Counted from the stretch's first letter, positions 43,271 through 54,632 are shown. The stretch is 64,000 nucleotides of DNA from Hortaea werneckii (GCA_037044905.1 JBAOKB010000147.1:310001-374000); one strand, 5' to 3'. Numbers and translations: made by a program. The notes: generated by a model from the letters alone, not told the origin.

Positions 43271-44770
43271 ATACTTCATATCCTTGTCAGCACTTCGGCA
43301 CAACTCAGACCGTATATCAGTCTCTGATGTCCTTGGATCGTCAATTGCTTTGTCACTCTGCCTTTACACCGTATACCATCTTGCTATCGGAGGCGCTCTT
43401 GCAACGGGCCTGTCCAAGCCAGCTTCCGAACATCACAAGACTTTCACACTAAGGTCGGTACAACCCTATGGGTGTGATTCTCTACCACAAAGCCGATTTC
43501 GTAAGAGATGGGAGAGCACCATGCGCCATCACCAACATGGGTTTCGAGCCGGGCTAGACTCTACCATTCGCAACAAGTTCACACATCGAAGTCATTATCC
43601 AGATGACGTAATGAAGACAGTGAGTGTCACATGCCAAAGTGGTGCCTTCCAGCGGCAAGAGCGGAGTGAAAGTCGAGTTCAAACTCTTGCGCAGACAACT
43701 CACTCCTTCACTTTCTTTACAACCTTGTTGGCGGTCTTGCAGCGCTGCAACGATCGGTACCGCATCCTTTTTTATTTACGCTCTTGTCACACTTCATTCT
43801 GTTGCTTTTGCCGACTGCGGTGCGCCAAGCGCTCGCTTTCAAATCCAAACAATCACTCTACGAGCTCTTGCATTGCCTGTATGAGCTCCAGACCGATCTT
43901 GAAGTCTGTGGTGCACCTGGTTGCTCCCTTACAAATCCAATGAATCACGTTAGGAGCTCTTGCGTTGCCTGTATGAGCTTCAGAGCGATCTTACACGCCT
44001 GCGGCAGCTGACTCTGTCACGCCGTTTGAGCACTTCAAACAGTATCGCGATGAACTGTACCCAATCCCAGGATCTAACTCTGTCTGCAGCAGCCGAGAGG
44101 CACATATGACAGCAGGTCTGCGTCAATTAGTACAGGCGAAAGTCAACTAATGTTTCCAGGTTACATGCGTTCCTTCCTCGACCATTGGCCGACCGGAGGT
44201 GCTTCAATGGAAGCCGTCAAGACAGCGTTGAATCTCCCACCATTCTGATGGCACTCCATGGTGTCGTTAGGGAGACAAGTCTCCAGCAATCCTCGGACAG
44301 AAGCATTACGAGACTCCGGCAAAAGTTGCAACCTCCTCGACTACCTAAATAATAAGTTTCCATCCGAATAGCCTGAGCAATGTAATGGCTTCCGACTGCA
44401 GTTGGCTCATACACGCCATGGCTCAAACGGCTCCTCTCCCACAGCCACTATCATCACAACATTTTGCACATCGGTGGTGCAGCTCCATACTCGTATATCA
44501 GCACACCAATCACACCCACCTGTCTCGCCATTCTCCGAATCTGCACTCAACTAAGCATCTTGGAAAGTTGTTGCGGTCTTGGCTGCTTCTGAAGCTGGCA
44601 GTCGCGTCTGCCTTGGTCTCGACTATAGCTAGGCAGGTGCACAAGCACGTGGTGCTGCAGGGCTGCTCCTTCCCTACCCTGTGCACCAGGCACCAGGCAC
44701 CAGCACAGTAGACCGCTACCTCACTTTGACATACTCGGCTCTGAGCACACCATGCGTTCCACTTACGACA
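43271..44770. other. Gene-poor, decayed-looking DNA
   Basis: The longest frame (43224-43943) starts inside the tRNA-like repeat and has no protein character. The stretch includes the imperfect 92-bp duplication. Confidence 0.45.
43840..44010. repeat. Imperfect tandem duplication, period 92 bp
   Basis: The segment starting CAAATCCAAACAATCAC at 43840 recurs diverged as CAAATCCAATGAATCAC at 43932. Both are followed by a nearly identical GAGCTCTTGCRTTGCCTG and GTATGAGCT block. Confidence 0.65.
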
Positions 44771-46325
44771 ATGCCATCAAAGTCATCCTCTCGAGGCCTC
44801 TCCAACATGACGAAAATTACGAGCTTCTTTAGACCGCCTTCGCATCATCACCACACCTCTTTGGGGAAACGTAAGCGGGAGCAGATTGATCCGACTGATG
44901 ATGGCGACAAGGAGAATGCGGCTCCGGCGTTGATTGACATTAGCAACGAGCAGGACAGCGACTGGGACAACGTCCAAACCCATCAGCTAACCATTGCCCT
45001 CCCTCCATCCGCAGCGAAGACAGTCCCGTATTACATGTCCGTCTTCCAAAACCTTTACACCATTCTCGAAGACGACACCGCACGTGGTTTCGACCAAGCC
45101 ACACAGTTCTACGGCAAAAACGGACTGCTTGCCCTGGTGAACAAGTCTTTCCAACAACCGGTGAAGCAGATTATGCTGGATGATGCTTACCATGACAAAG
45201 ATCGGCTCCTCACCATTGCCGGAGACACCAAATTTGCAGGAGCTGGCCATTACATGGACTGTCTTACGGACGTGGACGACCCCGATTGGTTCAAGATCTA
45301 TATCGGCCAAGCGACAGTGGTCAAGAATCGAGTCGACTATCACAAAAAGCCCACTGTACTTCAGAAGCAGCAGGCTCTTCATTACCAGCTACTGCGCGGG
45401 AAACAGAGCCGTCGATACAACTACGTCCTTCTCATCAAGATGCCACAGGAGCTGGAATTCAGAGACGAGGTGCTCGACATGCTGGAGATGTACGCCGCCT
45501 TGCTTTTCCAGGCACTACCAAGGAAGACCCTTCTGAAGTACCTCCCACAAGATGTCAAGATACTCGAGCCTGAACGCGGATGTATGGTAGCAAACCCGCT
45601 GAACACTCGCCATGACCCTGCCCTTTCTCGTTTGGCTACATGCCAGCTTCAAGAATCTTCCGACCCTGAGGTCAGATCGCACTACAAGCACGCTTGCGAA
45701 TATCTCAAACAAGTTGCGTAGGTTGAGCGCCTCGAACAAACGGCTGTGTAGACATGAATTGAATGGACTACAGATACGTGCCCGCGATCAACGCACTCCG
45801 TGCCAAATCCAAGAAGAAAGACCTGCAACGACCTCCGGAGAATCAATTTGAGGCAGTGGTGTGGATCCAATGCGGCCGGTGCAAAACGATCAAGTAAGTT
45901 GCCAACGCAATTTGTAAACAACGGCGCTATAGAGCTGATGTTCGGGTAATAGAAAGGCAAGACCCGGCTCCCATCTTTGATATTGTTAGTGGAGCATATT
46001 TGGTCCGGCAACAGCGCTGTATGACTTGCACGATCCCTGGAGCTCAGGTGAGACGCACCGACATAGAAATTGATCATGTAAGTATTTGCTGACAAGATGA
46101 TAGAAAGGATCTCGCGAACAGCACGCAAAAGTCATGTTCTACCCGATAGACGGTCGACCAACCATGAGCCACAGCCACCTCGGCAAGCACAAGCAGAACC
46201 CGAAGTCCACCAACCAGTATGCCAACAACGGACAGTGGAAGGAACCCCTCGCTCAGGTGCCCCAAGCTGGCAAGCTGGTGGATAATGTGCTAGATCTGGA
46301 GGCAGCGGCAGATGAGCAGGAGTAA
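44771..46325 (+). CDS. GIY-YIG-like protein fused by splicing to a CX2C...CX2C zinc ribbon
   Basis: Proposed 459-residue protein from exons 44771-45717, 45774-45893, 45957-46047, 46104-46325; every phase closes and the first intron (GTAGGT...TACAG, 56 nt) removes the stop at 45719. N-terminus: possible degenerate PCNA-type motif TKITSFF (14-20) and basic KRKR. A GIY-YIG-like core follows: GHY at 159-161, KIYIGQ with YIG at 177-179, conserved-type Arg187 and His191 (KNRVDYH), then ALHYQLLRG. Spacing between GHY and YIG is a little longer than usual. The C-terminal part has C349xxC352 and C377xxC380, a zinc-ribbon pattern, then a basic His-rich stretch. A DNA-directed nuclease or DNA-binding protein is inferred. 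Alternative: two genes, the second starting at ATG 45763, only 41 bp after the first stop. Confidence 0.6.
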
Positions 46326-46331
46326 GAAGTG

Positions 46332-46443
46332 GAGATGACTTTGCTGTGAGATGGCTTTGCTGTGAGATGGCTTTGCTGTAAGATGGCTTTGCTGTAAGAT
46401 GGCTTTGCTGTAAGATGGCTTTGCTGTAAGATGGCTTTGCTGA
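46332..46443. repeat. 16-bp minisatellite, 7 copies
   Basis: Seven tandem units of RAGATGGCTTTGCTGT, nearly identical. It starts 7 bp after the stop codon of the preceding gene, so it is likely in that gene's 3' UTR. Confidence 0.9.
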
Positions 46444-46663
46444 ATGGAGCTCTGACCCTGTCCAAAATGTTTGCCATATTTAGACAGCATACTAGACATG
46501 TGAAAACAATGACTGGCCAGGTATGTCGGAAATACAGAAAATTCCACTCTTCGTGCTGTTCTTGCTGCCAATATGCCCCCGAGTTGCGCACCAAAGGGTC
46601 ATCGACACAAAGATTTTGCCGAGAGAGACGACGTATTGACATCTCTAGTATAAGATCTCAACG

Positions 46664-47231
46664 ATGAAACTCGGGAGTATATTACGGTCTGGCCGCTGCT
46701 ATGAGCGGCCGGACCACAGGGTCTGCGAGTTCTGTAACCACAACCACAACCCTGTATGCGAGCTGGTAAGTCCAAATCCCATGCGATTGCTAACGTATCC
46801 AGGTCCCCGCCCGCTTCCAAGGCTGCGTGAACCGTGTAGTGCAGCTCCGCCTCTCCTACATGCGTGCCCGGGACCGCCACCCTGAAATCCGCACTCACGA
46901 ACAGGCTCGCGCGCATGAGACCATCCAGACCCGCGCCGAGCGCCTGGCGCTGGCGGCTCGTACACTCGACAGGGAGCTGCGGGCCATGGAAATCGCCGCT
47001 GTCCGCCGTAGTGAGAATGTTGGTCTGCCCCTGCACCGCCCCTGCTCCACCGCCGAGTACGTGGACCTTCGCAATGAGTACGGTCGATCAACATTAGTAC
47101 CAAGGCTTCGAGAGACGCAAGCACAGCAACCTTCGACCCGTCTCAGAATAAAAGTTTCACGAAAATACAACAACTGGCACTCGGTTGGCACCATGAGCAG
47201 TCTTTGGCAGCGGAGGAGATTGTCATGTTAG
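46664..47231 (+). CDS. Small Cys/His-rich protein, unrecognised
   Basis: Predicted 176 residues from exons 46664-46765 and 46803-47231. The intron is only 37 nt but has GTAAGT, a perfect TGCTAACG branch site and CCAG, and both exons stay open. The N-terminal 42 residues hold C12, H18, C21, C24, H26, H28, C32 and C42 (VCEFCNHNHNPVCEL), a probable zinc-binding cluster. The rest is a long Arg/Ala/Glu-rich helix (QTRAERLALAARTLDRELRA), likely coiled. No family recognised. It follows the GIY-YIG/zinc-ribbon gene on the same strand after a minisatellite. Confidence 0.5.
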
Positions 47232-47526
47232 AATCAATGTCTTCTACTTATAGGAAGCACATCGAAAGGGGGCCAGTATACAGCGCCCCTGAAAAGTTGT
47301 GCGAGACCCATTAGGGGCTGCCAAAAACCTTGCGATTCTCGGTTTGGTGATATGGTGTCTGACCTCTTCTGATCCTACACTATTCATGTTGGGAGCGCTG
47401 CACTCTGCGTCAAGGCTGAACCAAAAGCATGCAACCAATGAATTTGAGAGCATGATTGAATCCCAAAGCATTTGTGAAGACATCGCGTCTGAGCATCCTT
47501 ACTCTTCAGACCCCTAAATGCCATAC

Positions 47527-48849
47527 CTACTTTGCCTTCATATCCACCAAGATCTTGACATGCTTATCCTTCTCCTTAATCAAAGCCCAATACCCATCTT
47601 CAACCAGACGGTCCATCCTAATCTTACTAGTGATCATCTGCCTTGGCTGAATCCTTCCATCACCCAGCGCATCAATCACACCCTGGAAATCCTTCCTCTG
47701 ATACCCCAGCACAGCCTGATAATGCGCCTCTCGAAAGACAAGCCAGTTCGGCTGAAACGGCACACTCTTCTCCCAAATAGCCACGTTAACCACCGTGCCA
47801 CGGGACTTGATCACCTTACAAGCCGTCTCGATCGTGGCCGGCACACCCGCACAATCAAACGCCAGATCAGGCGGCTGCTCGCCACCACACAACTCGAACG
47901 CCGTGGGAACGACATCATGCTTAGTCGGATCGATGACATGATGCGCCCCGAAATCCCTAGCGAACTCCTGCCGCCGCTGAGCAACCTCCACGCAAATCAC
48001 CGTCTTCGCCTTCCGGGCCCGGAGGACCTGGATCACTGCCAACCCGATCGACCCTCCGCCGAAGACGACACATCTGGGTTCCGGGAGACTCGCGATGGGC
48101 GAGGCATCGACAGCATGCCACGCCACCGCCAACGGCTCCACGAGCGCCGCCACATCCAGATCCACATTCTCAGGCAGCGGGAAGCAGGTCTCGGCCGGGA
48201 GAACGACTTCCTCGCTCATGCCTCCCCCGCCACCGGAAAGTCCGACGAAGCCGCCGTTCAGACAGGCGTTTTCCGCGCCCGTCTTGCAGGCGGCGCATTC
48301 GCTACAATAGATGTTGGGTTGGATGGCGCATTTCTGGCCGATTTGCAGCCCGGATGCCTCGAGGTCGGGGCCTAGTTCTTTGATCGTGCCGGAGAATTCG
48401 TGGCCGATGGTGATGGGGATTTTCTCTTTCGTGACGGGGTGAGGGTCGATTGGGGCGAAACTGGGGAGGGCAGAGGTGAGGGGATTTGTCAGTCTTTCTT
48501 TTTTTTTTTTTTTTTTTTTTTTTTTTGACTCGTTTAACTGTTCCCTTGCTTCTCTTTCCGAGCCGTTGGTGGACTCTATGAAACGTTCGAATCATAGACT
48601 TACTTAGGCCCCCCGAGGAACTCATGAAGATCTGCAGACATTCGCCTAATATCAGCTCTACTCTGAAAAGCACCCTCCGGAATCCCACGAAGCAACGCCG
48701 ACTTGGTTTGGAACAGGAAACCCCATACCTGTCCCACAAATCCCAACAAAAGCCGGTTCGACTTTGACCTGTCCTTTACCGCATACAGGCGGCTCCAGAT
48801 CTTCGACGATCCGGATATCTTTTTTGCCGTAATACCTCGCTGCCCGCAT
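47527..48849 (-). CDS. Zinc-dependent NAD(P) alcohol/polyol dehydrogenase (butanediol-dehydrogenase type)
   Basis: 360-residue medium-chain dehydrogenase from exons 48729-48849, 48604-48631 and 47527-48460; phases close. The 28-nt second exon carries DLHEFLGGP. Catalytic zinc ligands are C38 (ICGTDLHE), H70 and E71 (IGHEFSG). Structural zinc ligands are C102, C105, C108 and C116 (YCSECAACKTGAENAC). The coenzyme loop is VVFGGGSIGLAVIQV. CGTDLHE and LGGP resemble fungal (R,R)-butanediol dehydrogenase and related enzymes that interconvert diols or polyols and ketones with NAD+. Substrate is not certain (sorbitol/xylitol-type dehydrogenases are the alternative). Intron 2 carries a 28-nt homopolymer. 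Confidence 0.9.
48499..48526. repeat. T28 homopolymer inside an intron
   Basis: 28 T on the plus strand, poly(A) in the sense of the dehydrogenase transcript, inside its second intron (48461-48603). Confidence 0.85.
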
Positions 48850-49417
48850 CTTCTCTGTTATTGGAGGCTGGAGTATCGAGCCAGATAGATCTTGTGCAGG
48901 TGGTTTTCATCAGTAGGACTAAGGGAGCGATATGTAACAAGGTCAAAGGAATTTTGATAGGCAGAGCTTTTGCATCTATACGTCTTCAATAGAACGATGT
49001 TCCAGAGCTCGCCCCCTCTCGCCTCTCCCCGGCTGACTTGCCTCCTGTCCGTCCCCAGCACCGGGAAGAAATGAGGAGGGGGTATGAGGGAAGGCTACGG
49101 TCCGTGAAACAGCTGCCCGTATTCCCGGGACACGCACAACGAGTCTTGACACCGTATTTGGTGATCCGACATTGGGCTCGATGCTCAGGGTCGTACATAT
49201 GGATCTGTACTGCGGTGCGGGGTGATGCCTGTCTGGGGGAAGCTGGAAGCGGGGTTGTTTGCTTGAAGCCTAACTAGGCAAGTACGATTACTGGGAGCTT
49301 CCCAGCTACATAGCTCAGACCACACGGCTGCCCGAGAACCTCCTGTACAGTAGTAGGTTGGTAAGTGTCTGGGCCAAGCTACCGCAAAGGCAGGTCTAAC
49401 GAGAATACTCACTTCTT
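48850..49417. other. Intergenic, dehydrogenase promoter
   Basis: No gene or clear motif is seen. Both neighbours are on the minus strand. Confidence 0.4.
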
Positions 49418-51035
49418 TCACGCCGGAGGCAGAAAGCAAGCATAGAGTCCCCCCTGCACAAGCGCATACATGACCATCGCCCTGAAAAGCCACTCAGGCT
49501 TTAGTCGTTGCGCGAACATTGATCCCATCATACTCCCAGCCAATCGCTTCTTCTTCTCAACTTCTCTCACATCCACTTCATCCTTAACAGATCCCTCGCC
49601 AACAGTCTCTGAAACGTCAGACTCCATCTGTACCCACACGGCCAACATGAAATACCAAACCACATACCCCGACGAGATCCGATTGAGGATCTGAACATGG
49701 AAACTCGTAGCCGCCATAACCACCAGAACCAACTGAGGCACAGCCAGTCTCGACAGAACATGCACGAAAATCCTCCTTTCGCGTTCGATAGTATGCGGAT
49801 TCTGCGTCTCCTTGACCTTCTTCTCCGCAAGACTGATATACAGCTTCTCCGTCTGCAGGAGCGCACTGAGAGCGGTGGCGATCATGACATAGCCTAAGGG
49901 AGCCGCGAGAAGGAAGAGCGGGAGGTTGTTTAGGGTCCAGTATCGGAAGAGCCCGACGTTCCAGTATTCCTTCTGCACGAAGGAGTAGATGCTGGGAGGG
50001 AGGGCGGTACACCAGGGCCGGGTGTTGTGAGGCGTGCAGTACTCGGTATAGGCGACGATTTGGGGCAGGGTGAAACCGATAGCGATCGATATGCCAGCGG
50101 TGAGGGTGGCGAAGAGGCGTGTGAGTTCCTCTCCGTCGCGGTGGCGTAGGATGTGCGGGAGTCGTGGTAAGATGAGAGAGATGTCCCAAGCGAAAATGAT
50201 CCCATTTAGCAAGCCGTTAGTGCGCATGGTTGTTGCCAGGCCGAATGATAGCCCAGCGGCGACAGTCCAGCACGCATCGAGCTGGTATGCATCGGCAAAG
50301 CGGTGATACCGGTTCTCGATAGCCTTGACGTAGCAGTAACAGCCCAAGAAGCTCAGGAAGGCGAACGAGCTCTCAGCGTAAGGCGCTGAAAGGAACAGAC
50401 CAGCTGGCGAGAAGACATGTAGACAGGCTGTTGCGAACGCTAGCTGGCGCTTGAACGACAAGGTAGCTGAGGGGATAAGTGAGTGTATGAGGTGGTAGAG
50501 TACGATGATAGCCAGGAAATGGGACAGATGTGAAAAACAAATGCCAGATAGCGCATGTCTGACGATAACCGAACATGGCAGAGGCCAAATAAATGCTAGA
50601 GTGGGAGTATACTTAGCCCTTGTCCTTACCGTTGTGGTGCATTGCATGTTACGCACCGTTTGCCGTCTTGGAGGATAGGCGGGAAAAGACCCAACTAAAA
50701 GCCCATTCCTGCTCATACAGGTGGCCTCGCCATGAAGACGAGGCAAAGTAAATTGCGTCCCATCTCGTCAGTCTGAGCACAGCGTACTCAATCGCTTTGG
50801 AGACGAAGGAGCTAGAGCCTTTAGCTTGGTCCTGGTCGAATGCGATCTGCGTGCTCGTATCATAGCCCTGTCCAGGCGCTAATAGAGCTACGAGTAAGAG
50901 TAAACCCTTCCAAGTCCAGAATATTCGTATTACTCGCGAAAGACTGGTCTCTTCTAACCGCTTACCAGCCTTACCCTTTGGCACGGCGGGCTGACTGATG
51001 CGCGTCGGGCTGAGGTAAGTTTTGAGGACATTCAT
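49418..51035 (-). CDS. GPI18: GPI mannosyltransferase 2 (PIG-V/Gpi18)
   Basis: 518-residue polytopic ER protein from exons 50657-51035 and 49418-50595 (intron 61 nt, GTGCGT...CTCTAG). The family signature region LTRWDAIYFASSSWRGHLYE and EQEWAFSWVFS is in exon 1; the RWDA acidic residue and EQEWAF block are hallmarks of PIG-V. Exon 2 has LFLSAPYAESSFAFLSFLGC, TTMRTNGLLNGIIFAW and FVQKEYWNVGLFRYW, with many hydrophobic spans. It adds the second mannose to the GPI precursor in the ER lumen, using dolichol-phosphate-mannose. The start at 51035 (MNVLKTYLSPTRI) is preferred over an upstream in-frame ATG at 51290, whose N-terminus looks non-conserved. The Ser/Glu-rich loop near the C-terminus is probably cytosolic. 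Confidence 0.9.
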
Positions 51036-52543
51036 GATCAGGTCAGTTGACGAGGAGGATCGAAAGCTCGATCTAGGATCATCCGAAAGCTCGCGTCTAT
51101 ACGAAGTTTCCCGAGCAAAGCATATGTCCGATCGTCTTGGGGGTGGACGGTTGCCTTGGAGTCCGGATGGGTTGCTTGACAGCGGTCCGAGAAGACGCGC
51201 TCGGGTTGCTCGGGAACGCGGAGTTGGAAGCTTCCGGTGGAGTAGGAGGAACGCGAGAGTGATGACCAATAAAAGAGTTTCGCCTATCATGCAGACTCTC
51301 TCATAGGCTTGGATACGAATTTTTTCTTTTGCGAGGTTCGTATGCGAACGCGAGGTGTGCGGATGCCGGGTAAGACGCGTTTGTTCGGGCTAGAATCAGC
51401 TGCACAGATGTTCGATTTAGGGTCAGAGTGGCACGTTAGAAAGGATAGACGTAGCGAGACGTAAGGGTGATGGATTTCTCGCGACGATCGGCTTCTCTTG
51501 TCGTCACCCGGCAACGTACAGAAACAGACAGAGGAGGATGCAGGCAGCTGATCAAGTCGATCGGGATCCAACTTGGCTCAGCATCCAAGGTTGCGCGCGA
51601 TGGAAGTGGCAGCGAGTTTAAGCCAAGTCGTCCTGGCGCCGAATGAGCCACGCCGGGTGGGCTTCGCGTGAAGTCATGACGCCGTCGTGTGCTTGGCTGA
51701 TGGCAGCAACTAGGTCTACTAGTCTGACCATCTACCCAGACTACCAGCGGGCCGGAGTAGAGAAAGTTCCGGTGGGCAGTAGTAGTGGGTGTTTTGAGAT
51801 GCCCAGGTGGGATGGTGGATGCTGCCGTCAGCCGCTGCTGTGCAACGCGATCGAGCGAAGCTGCATAATACCAACCGATACCACAACAAAGAAGGCCACG
51901 CCCCAGCGACGATTGTTTGCGGGGCGTTTCGGTGGATGGAGCATGGTTTGTTATACTGAAACATCCCTCCGCCGCAAACGGTCACCACCATCTACTCCTG
52001 AAAATCTTGCCCCCTTCTCTCAACTAATAATCTTGCACGAGCGAGTAATCCTCCCACTTGACTTATATGCACCAGTGTTATTGATTCCTCTCGGCCGTTT
52101 CGGATCCCCCGAACTTGATTGGAGCGCATGGACGGCGGAGTGGACGGAACAGCAGTGCAGGAGCCATCCCTGACGATCTGCTGCGCTCTGCCCTGCCCTG
52201 CTCTGCCCTGCTCTGCCACTAGTCGAGCGCGACCGAACTGCGATTCGGTGTGAGTGTGGGGGAGAAGGAAGCGCAGTGCCCCGATCGTCTTGCAGCAGAC
52301 TTGCAGGCTTGCTGGCGCGCTGCCAACGGTCCAACGTCTGAAAAAGAGGCTGGCGCCCGCCAGTCACCACTACTACCAGCACTACCAGCAGGCCTATTCA
52401 CTCGTGCCGTGCCAGCAACGCTCTTCTGTCACACCTCCTACTTTTCTTTTATGTTGCATAAGATCCACTTCAGTGACAGTCTGGAACTGCACTGTTGTGG
52501 GTGGACTTCGGCCGCTTGATCAACACCACCATCAACAATCCCA
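51036..52543. promoter_or_regulatory. Divergent promoter region
   Basis: About 1.5 kb between the head-to-head starts of GPI18 and the gene at 52544. A CCTGCTCTG direct repeat (CTGCCCTGCCCTGCTCTGCCC) lies at about 52190-52213. No gene is seen. Confidence 0.4.
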
Positions 52544-54577
52544 ATGGCCGCAGCAACAGCTTCACCTCCTGCGGCGTCGCAGCCTACCGGCTTCGCACGT
52601 TGGGTCCCAAACTTACCTACCATCACTCTCAATCACTTGAATCCCTTCGCAGGCGAGGATCCAGTCAAACAGGCCGAGGGAGGCAGCAATGCGAAAGCCT
52701 CGACCGACACCAAGAGGCCTTTTTTATCGACTCTCTCCTTCACCTCGAGTAACCCGCCTTCGCCGGTGCCAAGCAATGTCGAAGATGACATGTTCGCCGA
52801 GCCCGACACGAGGAGTACGAGCGAGGCGGATTCGCGGGAGGGGAGCATAGCAGGCGGTGAAAGGAAGAAGAAGAGCAACCGACCCAAGACTCGATTCAGC
52901 ATCTGCCATCCGCCCCCGGCTTCCTTAACACGACAGAAGCTACACCGCCGGCCCCGGTCGCTATTACAGTTGCATCGTATCACAGCCAATGCACGACCAC
53001 GACCGGCATTCGAAGTCGTTCCCTCAGCAAATTTCAGCGTCAGGCTTACTAGAGCCATCACCAAGATATACAAGGCCAAACATTCTCTTTGTCCAAACGA
53101 TATTGTCGTATTAAGAGCAGAAAAATACAGCACTGAAGCCGAGGGTGAGGATGGGGAGGTACGGGACGTCATCGGCTTGATCTGCAAGGGCAGGAAAGAC
53201 GATGCCGCCTTTAATGGCGGCAAGGCGAAGGTGTGCATGGCATCTGGGCATGAATGGGAAGCATATCCATTGATGAATGGTGGCTACGAATTCTTCAGCA
53301 CAGGCGAACATGGGCTTGGGTTGACGGTGAGGTGGGTGCCAAAGCGTCGGAAGGATGGCAGCAAGTCCAAGAACAAGCAGTTCAATTTCAGCACCATATC
53401 GCCGAACAGTCGACGTCATCCCATCATTGCCAATCTGAGCAAGACGGGCCTGGAGATCAACGATTCGTATCGGATGCCCGAACCCGCCGCCACCACGCCT
53501 CTTTCCACGCCAAAGGCGACTCCCAAAGTAAGCAGCGACAGCGCCATTCAAGAAGCACTTGACAATGAGGACAGCGATCCAGAACTGTACGAGACAGACA
53601 ATGCTCTGCGCGAGATCATTACCATGACCGGTATCTGGGTGACATTCAAGGAGGGCTGGTCACCAAGCTTTAAGTACGAGGAGCGCGATTCAGTGTCAGC
53701 AAGTGCCGCAAACAACATCGCTCGCTCTGCCAGTCTTGGCATTAGCAACTCGCCCTCGAGAGCCTCAGCATCGCCACTCTCCACACCACCGGGCAGTCCC
53801 TCCCAGCAACCCTTGGAGAAGCGTAATAGCATGCGCTCGATTTCCTCCTCGGTGTTTCGCCGAAGCAGCAACAAAGCCTCACGCGCATCTCAAATTTCCA
53901 CTTCCCAAGAAGAGAGCGAATCAGGCAGGTCCGAGAGTCTCAAGAAGATGGAAACGGGCCGCGCCCGTGGCGATTCAACCTCCACCGTTCTAATCAACCG
54001 CGCCACAAGCAACCGGCGGAAGCATAACGATCGCCACCAGGCGACTTGGCGACCTGACCTCCTAGACGCACAACACCCTCTCAGCGAAACCAGCCGAGAG
54101 CACCTCAGCCGCACCCCTTCACCCCTGCCTCAGGACCACTCACGCAGCACCAGCATCTGGGACGCTCCGCCCGAAACCGCCTCCCACCAACGGCGAGACT
54201 CGGTCGCCCGACCACTAATCCCCGCAACAAGGGAAGGCGCGAGCGGGACCAGCACCCCAGCGCGCAGCGCCAGCCCCGTCCCTCCATCGGCCGCAGGATC
54301 CGGACACGAAGGAGGCCGTAGTAAGTCTGCCTCGGCCGCCGCCGCACAGGATGCAGCGCCGCGGAGCGGCTTCCGGGCCCCTGCTGCTGCGGGAATCGTG
54401 CCGGGTGATGCGGCGATGGAGAAACGAGAGAGTACGACGACGACCGAGACGGGTCAGAGCGATGTTGGCGCGATGAAGAAGACAGCAAATAAGAATCCGA
54501 AGGGGATGCAGGGAGGAGGGGGGAGTAAGAGGAAAGGCGGGTGGAGGAAGTTGTGGTGTGGGAGTGGCGCGGAATGA
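52544..54577 (+). CDS. Conserved-looking fungal protein of unknown function
   Basis: 677 residues, single exon, intact. Block structure: an N-terminal FARWVPNLPTITLNHLNPF, then a basic block RFSICHPPPASLTRQKLHRR with RPRSLLQLHRI. A possibly globular middle has FEVVPSANFSVRLTRAITKI, VCMASGHEWEAYPLMNGGYE and FFSTGEHGLGLTVRWVPKRR. After the block NALREIITMTGIWVTFKEGW the last 300 residues are disordered and Ser/Arg/Pro-rich. No signal peptide, membrane span or catalytic motif. I recognise the block style from Pezizomycotina hypothetical proteins but no function. The chosen ATG is the first in frame. Confidence 0.8.
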   Translation: MAAATASPPAASQPTGFARWVPNLPTITLNHLNPFAGEDPVKQAEGGSNAKASTDTKRPFLSTLSFTSSNPPSPVPSNVEDDMFAEPDTRSTSEADSREGSIAGGERKKKSNRPKTRFSICHPPPASLTRQKLHRRPRSLLQLHRITANARPRPAFEVVPSANFSVRLTRAITKIYKAKHSLCPNDIVVLRAEKYSTEAEGEDGEVRDVIGLICKGRKDDAAFNGGKAKVCMASGHEWEAYPLMNGGYEFFSTGEHGLGLTVRWVPKRRKDGSKSKNKQFNFSTISPNSRRHPIIANLSKTGLEINDSYRMPEPAATTPLSTPKATPKVSSDSAIQEALDNEDSDPELYETDNALREIITMTGIWVTFKEGWSPSFKYEERDSVSASAANNIARSASLGISNSPSRASASPLSTPPGSPSQQPLEKRNSMRSISSSVFRRSSNKASRASQISTSQEESESGRSESLKKMETGRARGDSTSTVLINRATSNRRKHNDRHQATWRPDLLDAQHPLSETSREHLSRTPSPLPQDHSRSTSIWDAPPETASHQRRDSVARPLIPATREGASGTSTPARSASPVPPSAAGSGHEGGRSKSASAAAAQDAAPRSGFRAPAAAGIVPGDAAMEKRESTTTTETGQSDVGAMKKTANKNPKGMQGGGGSKRKGGWRKLWCGSGAE

Positions 54578-54632
54578 TGGAAGGAGGATTGCGCAATTTG
54601 CTTGAGCAGAAGATGACGGGTTTGCCCGGGGG

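Noticed and set aside
43224..43943. 239-codon ORF starting in the tRNA-like repeat
   Set aside because: The start lies inside a tRNA half and the translation looks random.
46078..46103. 26-nt intron GTAAGT...ATAG in the zinc-ribbon gene
   Set aside because: Too short for a fungal intron; the in-phase donor GTGAGA at 46048 gives a normal 56-nt intron.
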